From positions 92,901-156,900 of the forward strand of contig KN805432.1 of the NCBI GenBank assembly GCA_000818945.1: DNA of 64,000 bases, in the 5' to 3' direction. Below the pieces are notes generated by a model. The model was not told where the DNA came from and did no database searches. It saw only the letters and a program-made list of their open reading frames with translations. Positions 18,751-27,628 of this stretch are shown here, in pieces. Each line of letters opens with the position of its first letter. The stretch's first letter is position 1. This stretch comes from Schizochytrium sp. CCTCC M209059 (taxonomy: Eukaryota > Sar > Bigyra > Thraustochytrida > Thraustochytriidae). A program made the translations under genes and the position numbers.

Positions 18751-19295
18751 NNNNNNNNNNNNNNNNNNNNNNNNNNNNNNNNNNNNNNNNNNNNNNNNNN
18801 NNNNNNNNNNNNNNNNNNNNNNNNNNNNNNNNNNNNNNNNNNNNNNNNNNNNNNNNNNNNNNNNNNNNNNNNNNNNNNNNNNNNNNNNNNNNNNNNNNNN
18901 NNNNNNNNNNNNNNNNNNNNNNNNNNNNNNNNNNNNNNNNNNNNNNNNNNNNNNNNNNNNNNNNNNNNNNNNNNNNNNNNNNNNNNNNNNNNNNNNNNNN
19001 NNNNNNNNNNNNNNNNNNNNNNNNNNNNNNNNNNNNNNNNNNNNNNNNNNNNNNNNNNNNNNNNNNNNNNNNNNNNNNNNNNNNNNNNNNNNNNNNNNNN
19101 NNNNNNNNNNNNNNNNNNNNNNNNNNNNNNNNNNNNNNNNNNNNNNNNNNNNNNNNNNNNNNNNNNNNNNNNNNNNNNNNNNNNNNNNNNNNNNNNNNNN
19201 NNNNNNNNNNNNNNNNNNNNNNNNNNNNNNNNNNNNNNNNNNNNNNNNNNNNNNNNNNNNNNNNNNNNNNNNNNNNNNNNNNNNNNNNNNNNNNN
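18751..19295. other. Assembly gap (545 N)
   Basis: Unsequenced stretch. Its right flank begins with a long G run (from 19297), which may have blocked sequencing. The gap interrupts the EPAT-repeat gene, so frame across it cannot be trusted. Confidence 0.99.
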
Positions 19296-19905
19296 GAGGG
19301 GGGGGGGGGGGGGGAGAAGAGGCGGGAGAGCCTGGCGGCGACGAGGACGTGGCGGCTTTCTCGATGGACTTGGCGTGGCGCGATCGCGCCAAGGTCAAGA
19401 AAAGAAAAAAATAAAAGGTGTGATTAAAAATGTCCCCGATGCACAAGAACGATCGATTCCAGCATCGCGTGTACGTACGAGTATATAGGTCAGATTCCAC
19501 ACAACGTTGGAATCGAGTATCGCAATGGCTGATCTTGGTCACTGTCGCCGGCTGGATGTCAGTGGAGCCGACAGCCAGGCAGCTGGCCGCCCGCCCGCGC
19601 GATTGATTGACACGCGATCATCAAGAAGTCGTCCACACCTTGCAAGTAAGAGCTCATAGTGCAAGAACTAGTACCGTCTAGTCTCGACAGGAAGCCAAAG
19701 ATCCGCCTCGCCCCAACGCGACAGCGACAAGCAGCAGCAGCAGCAGCAAACAAACAAGAGTCAACGTCTCGACGCAGCTCGCGTCGTCTCTGCAGCAGAC
19801 GGAGTGGACTTCTCGCGTCGGCCAGGGGAAAAGGAGCAGGATAAAAGGCGAAAGAGAACACATCAGGAGGTCGGCACCTTGAGGTTGGCGCCCGGGTCCA
19901 GAACG
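19296..19905. other. Spacer upstream of the S28 peptidase
   Basis: About 610 bases between the assembly gap and the peptidase start. The left part (to about 19380) can be read on the minus strand as a Pro/Ser-rich extension of the EPAT-repeat protein. The rest should contain the promoter and leader of the peptidase gene. A CAG run is present near 19733-19749. No further gene seen. Confidence 0.55.
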
Positions 19906-21423
19906 ATGTCTCGCGCGAACCTTGCGAGAACGGTGGCACTTGGCCTGGTTCTTCTTTTTCTCGCCGCCCGAGAGACGGATGCGGCGCTCTTTCACGAGAC
20001 GATGCAAGATCATTTCGATGGTAGCAATGATGCCAGATGGCAGCAAGAGTACTTTGTGAATGATACCTTTTGGAAAGGACCAGAGTCAGGGGCACCCATC
20101 TTTGTTTGCGTGGGCGGCGAGGGTCCGCCTCTGGATGAGAGCGTCACGAGCGCCTCTGTGCACTGCAACGACGCTGTTGAATGGCTCAGCGAAACGGGCG
20201 CCTTGTTTTTTGCGCTGCAACATCGCTACTACGGGTGCCAAAGCAACAGCTCCGCCTGCCCTGTCGCATACCCGATTGAATCCGTGCGCGACATGCGTTT
20301 TCTCAGCTCCCGACAGGCACTTCAAGATTTGGCGCTTTTCCACGACCACATGGCCAAGGCATACGCACTTACGCCCGCGAATCGCTGGGTCACCTTTGGG
20401 GGCTCCTACCCTGGCGTTCTCGCGGGCTTTGCCCGAGCCAAGTTCCCGCACCTCTTCTTTGCGGCAGTCTCTTCCAGTTCTCCAATCTTCTCGAGGCTCG
20501 AAATGCCTGGCTACTACAACTACGTGTCGCGCGCCTTTATGGAAGAATCCGTGGGCGGCTCCAAAGCTTGCCGTGACAAAATCGCCCTCGGCCACGCCCG
20601 CATCGGAGACATCTTCGCAGCTAATGATACTGCCGCGCTCCGAAAGCTCGAAGCGAAGTTCTCCTTGTCCTCGAACTCCCTCGATTCTCTCGACGCCAGG
20701 CGCGATTTTGCCGGCCTCGGCGTCGCCGATTTTCCCGCGCAGGCCAATGACCCGACGTGCAGTTCCCCTTGCTGCAACATTGCTCGCATCTGTGAGACCA
20801 TTCTCGATGCCGACGCCCACGCGGATCCAATTGATGCGCTCGCAGCAGTACGTGCTGCGCAGCAAGAGAGTGAACTAGGCACAGCAGAGCCCGTGCCAAA
20901 GGGGAGGCAAGAAATGATGCTGCAACACTCTGGAAAAATCAGTCACACGAGGTCTCTTGGCGCCCTCGAGACAGATCTCTGGTCTTGGCAGGTTTGCACC
21001 GAGTTTGGGTTTCTCCAGACGTGCGATAAAGGCACCGAATGCATGTTCACGCAGGGCCTCGTTACGCTCGATTACATGTTTTCATCAAGTTGCGCCGTGT
21101 ACGACTTTGACGACATTAAACGCACGGCAGCCGCCATTGATCGCTCAAACACCATCTATGGCGGTTATCACATCGATACGCCTCGCATTCTATGGATTGG
21201 CGGCACCGTCGACCCGTGGCTTGCGCTGAGTGTACAATATCTCACACGCGAGCAGGTTCGGGCAGGCCAGCGAATGCTTCTTGTAAAAGGCGCCTCGCAT
21301 CACGCATGGACGCATCCAACGCGCGATGATGATCAGCAGACCGTTGTTGACGCTCGCACGTACTTGCGCCACGTTCTGGCCGGCTGGCTTAGTGATGGGA
21401 CGCAAGCGACTGTTCAAGCATGA
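19906..21423 (+). CDS. Secreted S28-family serine peptidase (PRCP/DPP7-like)
   Basis: A Pro-X carboxypeptidase or dipeptidyl-peptidase II-type enzyme of the lysosome/vacuole or secreted fluid. Start chosen at ATG 19906 because it opens a clean signal peptide (MSRANLARTVALGLVLLFLAA, cleavage about residue 27); the open frame upstream starts at GTG. Catalytic residues seen: Ser167 in GGSYPG (family usually GGSYGG), Asp436 in GGTVDPW, His465 or His466 in GASHHAWTHP. The motif HRYYG also matches. 505 residues, normal for the family. Several Cys fit disulfides expected outside the cytosol. Whether it cleaves carboxy- or amino-terminally cannot be told. Confidence 0.92.
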   Translation: MSRANLARTVALGLVLLFLAARETDAALFHETMQDHFDGSNDARWQQEYFVNDTFWKGPESGAPIFVCVGGEGPPLDESVTSASVHCNDAVEWLSETGALFFALQHRYYGCQSNSSACPVAYPIESVRDMRFLSSRQALQDLALFHDHMAKAYALTPANRWVTFGGSYPGVLAGFARAKFPHLFFAAVSSSSPIFSRLEMPGYYNYVSRAFMEESVGGSKACRDKIALGHARIGDIFAANDTAALRKLEAKFSLSSNSLDSLDARRDFAGLGVADFPAQANDPTCSSPCCNIARICETILDADAHADPIDALAAVRAAQQESELGTAEPVPKGRQEMMLQHSGKISHTRSLGALETDLWSWQVCTEFGFLQTCDKGTECMFTQGLVTLDYMFSSSCAVYDFDDIKRTAAAIDRSNTIYGGYHIDTPRILWIGGTVDPWLALSVQYLTREQVRAGQRMLLVKGASHHAWTHPTRDDDQQTVVDARTYLRHVLAGWLSDGTQATVQA

Positions 21424-21629
21424 AAATTGAAAATGTTTGTGAAACGCTGCATCTGAGATCGACACACACACACATACAAAGGAAACATACGCATAATTAC
21501 TTGTTTTGCTAGAAATCTTGTACAATTGCCTGAGCGAGGACGCCTCAAAGGTATGTATCAAAAGTCTTTGGCACAAGGTCCCCGTTATAAAGACTGGATC
21601 AATGTGCTGTCTTGTCTCTGCAAGTCTAC

Positions 21630-24600
21630 TTAGGTCGACTTGCGTTCACTGATGATTGTTTCGCAGGCTTCCAGGGCGACCTGCCGAGGCAAATTGACCA
21701 ATTTCTGCAAGGCTTGCGCCAAAGCCCCATCTTCGACGCCACCTTCGTTGGAGAGCGAGGCTTCGCTCATCTTCTCTTGTGTGAACGCGTCGCATTGCGC
21801 GGTCGCTTCGCGAAGTCGCGCCGGAAGAATCTCTCGCACAAGCTTTTCGAGCCTGAAGAACTCCTCTGGCGCGGTCCCTGCGCCCAGCAGCTTTTCCAAA
21901 AAGACTTGCACAAGAACGTCGACGAGACCAGTGTCCTCACTAGATGAGCGCGTTGCGATTTTCTCACGCGAAAGCCACCACGGAGTGACGCGAACACGCG
22001 CCGCCACACGGCGCACGCAGGGAAAGGCTTCCTCAATCCTGGCAAGCTCGTCTGAGTTCTCAAAACACACGACTTTGAGAGCCTCGCTCTTGCCACGATC
22101 ATTCGCGGCTTGAAGTGCCATGTCGTGTGGAATGTGCACGAGCGGCCGCAGCACATCCTGCCAAATCCACGGTACTCGCCTTTCCGAAGAACATGTCTCT
22201 TTGTCCGCATATGTCTCATCTTCAGCAAGCAGAACGAGCGTTAAGCAATCAACCTTATCCGGCAGGTCACTTGCATTTACAATGTGCGGAGGAGCAGCGC
22301 TGTGCCGATTCACAAAGACCCACTCCACATCTGTGGCCACAGACTCGTCTTGCCATCGAGAGATCAAATCCGTGCACTCCAAGTTACGAAGCTCGCCATT
22401 AGCGCGCTGTGCGTCATGAATTACAATCCGGGATGGAGTTCCTGCCCAGGAGTCCTTGGAGACGCGCCGCAAGAACCGCTTAATCTGGCGATCCCAATCT
22501 CGGGCGTCGGAGAACTCTGTCATGTATAATGCAAGCTGGTCGTCCATCTTCTTGCCATCGCTCGCCAGCGCTCCGCCTCCCTTTTGGCTGCTCGCCGTGA
22601 GCTGTTTCGCCAAGTTTGGATTCTCATTCCACGATGGAGCAAGCAGACCTTGCGCTTGGAGAACTGTCTCATTAACGTTGATCGCGCACGGACGGAGCTT
22701 AGCGGAGAGCGCCGGTGGCAGACGCGACTTTCTGGTGGCAAACACCAAATGTCGCGGGTCTGGCGAAAAGCTCAAGAGCCCACCCCAGCTACAGCGATCC
22801 TGCAGGATGGTCCACCACTTTGTTCTTCGAACCCCTTGCTGGACCCGCATGAGATCCTCAAGTGACTCGCAGGGAATAACCCGGCAATGTCTTCCCAGCT
22901 CACTTGCCACAATCCCGACTTGTCCACACATATGGTCTTCCAAAAGGATGGATTCGCTGGCACGATGGAAGACTCGCGTCACTGCAAAGTGCCAACGCAT
23001 GGAAGGAAAGTAGAGCAGCGGAGGCAAGCTCGCACGTGCAATTTCGAACCCATGGTGCAATGTAAAGTCCTCAAAGGAGATTTTCACATTGTCGCATGAC
23101 TCATCGTACGCGAACTGAAAGACTGCCTCGGGGTCGCGTTTTGAAATGTCTTCGTGATTTTGCGTAATTGCAACCAGTGTCTCCGCCGCCACGATGATCT
23201 CTCTTTTGTTACCTTTACCTTCGCTGCCGGTATGACCCAACTTTGCAGTGAGACCCTGTTTCGCCGCCACAATCGTTTTCGTGAGCCAAGCCATGGAAAT
23301 GTCCGTGTCGATTTCGCGAGATGTTAGATCAGAGAGCATGATGCGCAGTGTAAGAACGAGAATCTGTTTCGGAAACCTGGACATCCACGACGCGAGAGCT
23401 TTCGTCGACGAAATTTCTTCGAGATGGAAGGACTGAGAACTTGAAGCCTCTTTTGGCTCGTGCGCCTCTTCAGCAATTGAACGGAGCTGTTGTAAAGCGC
23501 TAAACGTCGTTTCCTTAACCATGGCGCCCACAAAATGGTCAACGCCTTCAAGCGAAAGTGCAGAGCACGGAGCGCTGAGCGAGAAGCGCTCATTGGCGTC
23601 ATTAAAAATGTTGAAAAAGGTGTGGGGGGTGTGGCCCGATCCCGTCGCGCTCGCATCGTCGGCCGAAATTGCATCTTTGCTGACTTGACCGATCGCTTTT
23701 GAGGAGTTAGTTTGGGCAAAGAGATTTCGCTTTTTCTGCGGCTGCGGCTTGCCTTGCATTAGAGCAGGCAAAGCATACCACGCGTAAAGGAGATGTAGAA
23801 CCCGAAAGGGGTCTTGCAGTTGTGGCGATGTGCGCGTATCATGCAGAATGTCCTCGACCATGTCGCAAAGACGCGGAGGCGGGAAAAACTTGAAGAGATC
23901 CTCGTCGGAGAGAAAGCACAAGCGTGGCTCGTGTCGTCTCCAAGACGCAATAACTTGCATTCGAGCACGTTGGCACTCTTGGGCGTGTACGGAAGCCGAG
24001 GCCAGCTTAGCAGTGACGCGATCTTCCCACACGCGCATGCGAGGCCAGAGGCTTTCGATGCGCGCGTCGCTCCGCATTTCGTGAATCTTGCGAAGATGCT
24101 CTGCAACGAGAACCTCGAGCTGCCAGACCTCGGTATCAGTATCATCAACGAGTCGCTTCAATTGAGTTTCCATGTCGTCGAGCATTTGCTCGTTGCGAAA
24201 TTCTGTGGAAGCCACCTCTGCCATGTCGATCAGATCCTCCAGGTGCTCGAGCACGCCGGGATGGTTGCGGAGGACCTTCTCCAATGAAGTCTCGTATGTA
24301 GGCTGAAAGAAGAGCATTTTGTGCCTCTCTGCAAAGTCAGCCCAATGGTAGTGCTGGAGGCCACGGGAAGTGAGAGCGCGCACGAGTTGTTCAGTGTCGC
24401 GGATCTCTTGCATATGGGATTGTAGAAAATCAGTCACGACTTGCGGGGCAAAGTTCTCGGCTTGGGGAAGCATGTCCTCTTGAATGCAGCGCACGCGTTC
24501 AATTGTGTCGTTAACATCAAGCTTGAGCAGTGATCCCCGGTGCCACATTGCATGCATTTCACTTACATCTGCAGCAGCGGTCCACAATGCAGTCACGGGG

Positions 24601-27299
24601 ACCACACGCTCGAGCAGCGAGCTCGAGTACTGTTGCAAGGCTGACGCCGTCTCTTCCAGGCCCACTGCAGCACAGCGCGAGACGAGTTCCTTGGTCTTTT
24701 CATGTGCTGCAACGACATTCTCCTCGAGCAGTCCTGCATTCATTGCATATTCTTCAGTCCGCCGCAAATCATTGTATGCGCTCATCATTGCTGCCAAGCG
24801 TTCATACTCTGTGAGACGCTTGCGGTGACGTGTAATGGCATCCTCCAATTCTTTACAAATATCCTTTTTGCGCGATGCAATGTCAGCGCGTACACGGTCC
24901 GCGCGAAGAGCGAGCTTCTTAGGGAGGCCTGCCACCCGCCAATAGGCAGCCCAATCATCGCTCCGCATCACGAACCTCTCTCGTTCAAAAAGCATATAGC
25001 TCGGCCGGACTTCGACGCTTACCAGGGCCTCGAGACGGGCCACCTCATCCGGGACGCAGGTGAGCTCCTTCATGATGCGTTCAAGATCTTTCGAGGATCG
25101 CGCGACAAACGTCAAACGCGCGCGTGCCTCCTCATAGTCGTGGGTAATTTTAGCACAGCGCTCAAGCACGCTCGCAAGCACGTTCTCAAAAAAGAGCTTG
25201 CGAACCTTGTCTGCTTCGCTCCTAAGCTTGTCTTTGAGAGTACGCAAGTGCAAGATGAATGCCCCAAACTCCTGGTTCGTCTTGAGCTCGTTGCCGAGAT
25301 CTTCGAGAGCTTTTGCCTTTTCAAGCGCCCCAAGGTCGTCCACGCGCTGTTGCAGTACCTTTTGCAGACGCTGGCAGTGGCTTTCCGATGCGTTGGCATT
25401 CACCGCAAGTGATTGCGAAATTCGCTGTGCCACCTCCTTTGGGGTTCTTTCAGCTGTCAAAAGCGAATCAAGGTCTAACGTTTCGTTCTCCGGTGTGTAT
25501 GGGTCATCGAGCACGAGTGCATCGATTCGTGGGAAGGTTTGCACTGCGCCAACGGCACGTCTAACGCACATTTGGACGGCCTCAATACAAGCGTTGCACG
25601 GAGGAAAGAGGTCAACCTGAAAGTGATCTGACTCGTTGAGGTGTTCGGCGTCAATTTCGTTCATCGTCTCGCGCTTCTCGTCAGGCCCGGCACTATTGTC
25701 ACTGCTGAAAGATGAATACCCTGCCTTGACAAAGTCCATAGTGATCCAGTCGTCTGAGAGCATCGTCAAGCGCTGACGGACGACGGAGCGTTCCTTGGTA
25801 CTCTGTTCGGCGCGAATGGCCGCGGCACGCGTCAATCTTTCCATCCGTATGTCGATGGCAAAGAGTTCATTGCCTTGCTCCGCAAAGACTCGTTCGAGCG
25901 CCTCAAGCGAGTCGCCCACGATGCGGGAGAGCGTCTCGCGGATCGAAAGCTGTACTAAGCGGAGAAAACGGGCCAAATCACCGTTTGGTCCCGTGTTCTG
26001 CGCAAATCTCGGCTTATGAGCAATATGCTGGAGAATCACGTCATAGATGGCGACGATCCAGCTTGAGCGCGTTTTCGGCCCGACTCGATCGATCCAGGTA
26101 TCCTGTTTTGCAGAGAACTCAAAGAGTGGTGCAGTGACCTTTGCAAAGCTCAAATCAAAGAGAACGGTCGATTTCTCAAAGTCTACGTTTGCTCTGTGAA
26201 TTTCACCAAGGGCTGCGAGAGCAGCAGGATCTCCAACAAAAGCCTTGTTCTCGAAGAAACGCGCGAGACGCTTCACTTTGCTCTGATTCCTGTCTTGGAA
26301 TATCGTTTTCTCGTCGTGAACATGGCATGTTTCATCAGCGCTAACTTTCAGTCGCCAACGAACGCCGGCCAGATACTGGGCTTGGAGGAAAGCATCATGT
26401 ACCTCTTCTAAAAGGCCGCGCCACAACGTGGGTGAGTTAATACTTGCGCCATAGCGACGGGGAAAGCCAGATCGAAAAGGTCGAAGCAAAGGCTTTGCCT
26501 TGAGCACAAGTCGCGTTGTCATTTGTGGCGTAATAGGGCCGACAATTTCGCCCAAAAATGAGCCGTGCGGGTCACACGTCTCGTTTTCGCACGTGGATGG
26601 GGCGTTGGGAACGCCGACGTCGGTAATAAAGTTTTTCACAGAGGCTACGAAGGCACACCTGAGTTTGACCATGCGCGTCTGGTACGCAGTGAGCGGTTCT
26701 TGGTCGCTGCGCCAGACTCGTGTCCAATTTACCCATTTCGATTCGTCTGGTTTTTCTGGCCTCGAGACCAAGTATTTGTCACCTATGAAGTTGCAAAGGA
26801 TGCAAGGCTCCCATTGTGTTCTACCGCTTCCAGTATACCACAAAACATGGGCTTTTACCATCTGGAAGCTATCGTTCTCGGAGTCATTTTCATCCTGATT
26901 GTCGTTCTCTGGTGCGACGGCATGATGGAGTTGGAAAACAGTGGTATCTTCGACGCGCGAGTCCATGTCTGGCAAGTTTCCTCGGCCTGGCCTATGTATT
27001 GTGGCGCGGCGTTCCATCTTTTGCAAAGCTGCTTTAATGCGCACATGACGCGGAGAATTCCGCTTTCGCGAGCCAGGGAGGCGCGGAGGTCGTTGTGGCC
27101 GAGCAGCGTCGCCTTTCGGAGGCGCATTTACCTTGGCATGAGCACTTCTTTCCGTTTGACTCGCCCATCCTCGCTTTCGATTGCTGCTTTGCTCTCTCGC
27201 TTGCTCTTTCCAGTCGAGAACCTCCTCGCGCGTTCTTTGGATGCTTCGCAGCAACTTTTCTCGCGCGCGCCGGGCGTTGTTCGTCGCAAAGGCGTCCAT
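21630..27299 (-). CDS. Dynein-heavy-chain-like protein lacking a working motor
   Basis: 1889 residues from ATG 27299 (frame opens upstream at TTG). Residues about 150-200 (WYTGSGRTQWEP...KWVNWTRVW) match the tail of axonemal dynein heavy chains. About 900-945 (LWTAAADVSEMHAMWHRGSL) matches the linker entry, and about 1118-1130 (RLCFLSDEDLFKFF) the linker LSNDEL region. FPKQILVLTLRIML then HHGFEI leads to an AAA1-like area near 1450-1560, where the P-loop is lost (DHMCGQVGIV) and the Walker B DEFNR is absent. An AAA4-like piece (IVIHDAQ, about 1625) is followed by the stop, so AAA2-3, stalk, microtubule-binding domain and AAA5-6 are missing. It cannot hydrolyse ATP as a motor; a scaffolding or assembly role, comparable to DNHD1-like proteins, is inferred. 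Confidence 0.8.
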   Translation of the reverse strand: MDAFATNNARRAREKLLRSIQRTREEVLDWKEQAREQSSNRKRGWASQTERSAHAKVNAPPKGDAARPQRPPRLPGSRKRNSPRHVRIKAALQKMERRATIHRPGRGNLPDMDSRVEDTTVFQLHHAVAPENDNQDENDSENDSFQMVKAHVLWYTGSGRTQWEPCILCNFIGDKYLVSRPEKPDESKWVNWTRVWRSDQEPLTAYQTRMVKLRCAFVASVKNFITDVGVPNAPSTCENETCDPHGSFLGEIVGPITPQMTTRLVLKAKPLLRPFRSGFPRRYGASINSPTLWRGLLEEVHDAFLQAQYLAGVRWRLKVSADETCHVHDEKTIFQDRNQSKVKRLARFFENKAFVGDPAALAALGEIHRANVDFEKSTVLFDLSFAKVTAPLFEFSAKQDTWIDRVGPKTRSSWIVAIYDVILQHIAHKPRFAQNTGPNGDLARFLRLVQLSIRETLSRIVGDSLEALERVFAEQGNELFAIDIRMERLTRAAAIRAEQSTKERSVVRQRLTMLSDDWITMDFVKAGYSSFSSDNSAGPDEKRETMNEIDAEHLNESDHFQVDLFPPCNACIEAVQMCVRRAVGAVQTFPRIDALVLDDPYTPENETLDLDSLLTAERTPKEVAQRISQSLAVNANASESHCQRLQKVLQQRVDDLGALEKAKALEDLGNELKTNQEFGAFILHLRTLKDKLRSEADKVRKLFFENVLASVLERCAKITHDYEEARARLTFVARSSKDLERIMKELTCVPDEVARLEALVSVEVRPSYMLFERERFVMRSDDWAAYWRVAGLPKKLALRADRVRADIASRKKDICKELEDAITRHRKRLTEYERLAAMMSAYNDLRRTEEYAMNAGLLEENVVAAHEKTKELVSRCAAVGLEETASALQQYSSSLLERVVPVTALWTAAADVSEMHAMWHRGSLLKLDVNDTIERVRCIQEDMLPQAENFAPQVVTDFLQSHMQEIRDTEQLVRALTSRGLQHYHWADFAERHKMLFFQPTYETSLEKVLRNHPGVLEHLEDLIDMAEVASTEFRNEQMLDDMETQLKRLVDDTDTEVWQLEVLVAEHLRKIHEMRSDARIESLWPRMRVWEDRVTAKLASASVHAQECQRARMQVIASWRRHEPRLCFLSDEDLFKFFPPPRLCDMVEDILHDTRTSPQLQDPFRVLHLLYAWYALPALMQGKPQPQKKRNLFAQTNSSKAIGQVSKDAISADDASATGSGHTPHTFFNIFNDANERFSLSAPCSALSLEGVDHFVGAMVKETTFSALQQLRSIAEEAHEPKEASSSQSFHLEEISSTKALASWMSRFPKQILVLTLRIMLSDLTSREIDTDISMAWLTKTIVAAKQGLTAKLGHTGSEGKGNKREIIVAAETLVAITQNHEDISKRDPEAVFQFAYDESCDNVKISFEDFTLHHGFEIARASLPPLLYFPSMRWHFAVTRVFHRASESILLEDHMCGQVGIVASELGRHCRVIPCESLEDLMRVQQGVRRTKWWTILQDRCSWGGLLSFSPDPRHLVFATRKSRLPPALSAKLRPCAINVNETVLQAQGLLAPSWNENPNLAKQLTASSQKGGGALASDGKKMDDQLALYMTEFSDARDWDRQIKRFLRRVSKDSWAGTPSRIVIHDAQRANGELRNLECTDLISRWQDESVATDVEWVFVNRHSAAPPHIVNASDLPDKVDCLTLVLLAEDETYADKETCSSERRVPWIWQDVLRPLVHIPHDMALQAANDRGKSEALKVVCFENSDELARIEEAFPCVRRVAARVRVTPWWLSREKIATRSSSEDTGLVDVLVQVFLEKLLGAGTAPEEFFRLEKLVREILPARLREATAQCDAFTQEKMSEASLSNEGGVEDGALAQALQKLVNLPRQVALEACETIISERKST

Positions 27300-27628
27300 C
27301 GCGCGCGCTTTGGGCGGGCGCCCGTTGCCCGGGTTCGCCAAGTCCTGTTTCTGGGCAGACAAACAAACGGTTGCCCACCACTTGCGTGCCAATCCGACTC
27401 AGAGACGCCTCAGCTCCAGTCGTAGATAGGCAGGCCGATAAAGAGGCAGACGGACGGACGGGCCTTCGTTCCCTCGGTCAGTCTGTCACGTGCAGAACTC
27501 CGCTTCCCGATGCTCGCGACGCAGTAATTAGTCCGTTGATGTATCTGAGGTTCTGTAGCCACGATAGTACACACCCCTCCCACATTTTAAAAAAAAAAGA
27601 GTTATTAGTTATTGGAAGAGGAAAAAGG
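27300..27628. promoter_or_regulatory. Compact divergent promoter region
   Basis: Only about 330 bases separate the start of the dynein-like gene and the start of the WW-domain gene on the opposite strand, so it should drive both. An A run is present at 27591-27599. No specific motif is claimed. Confidence 0.5.

Noticed and set aside
27095..27628. N-terminal extension of the WW protein
   Set aside because: It begins with GTG, overlaps the dynein-like coding region on the other strand, and contains no recognisable segment.
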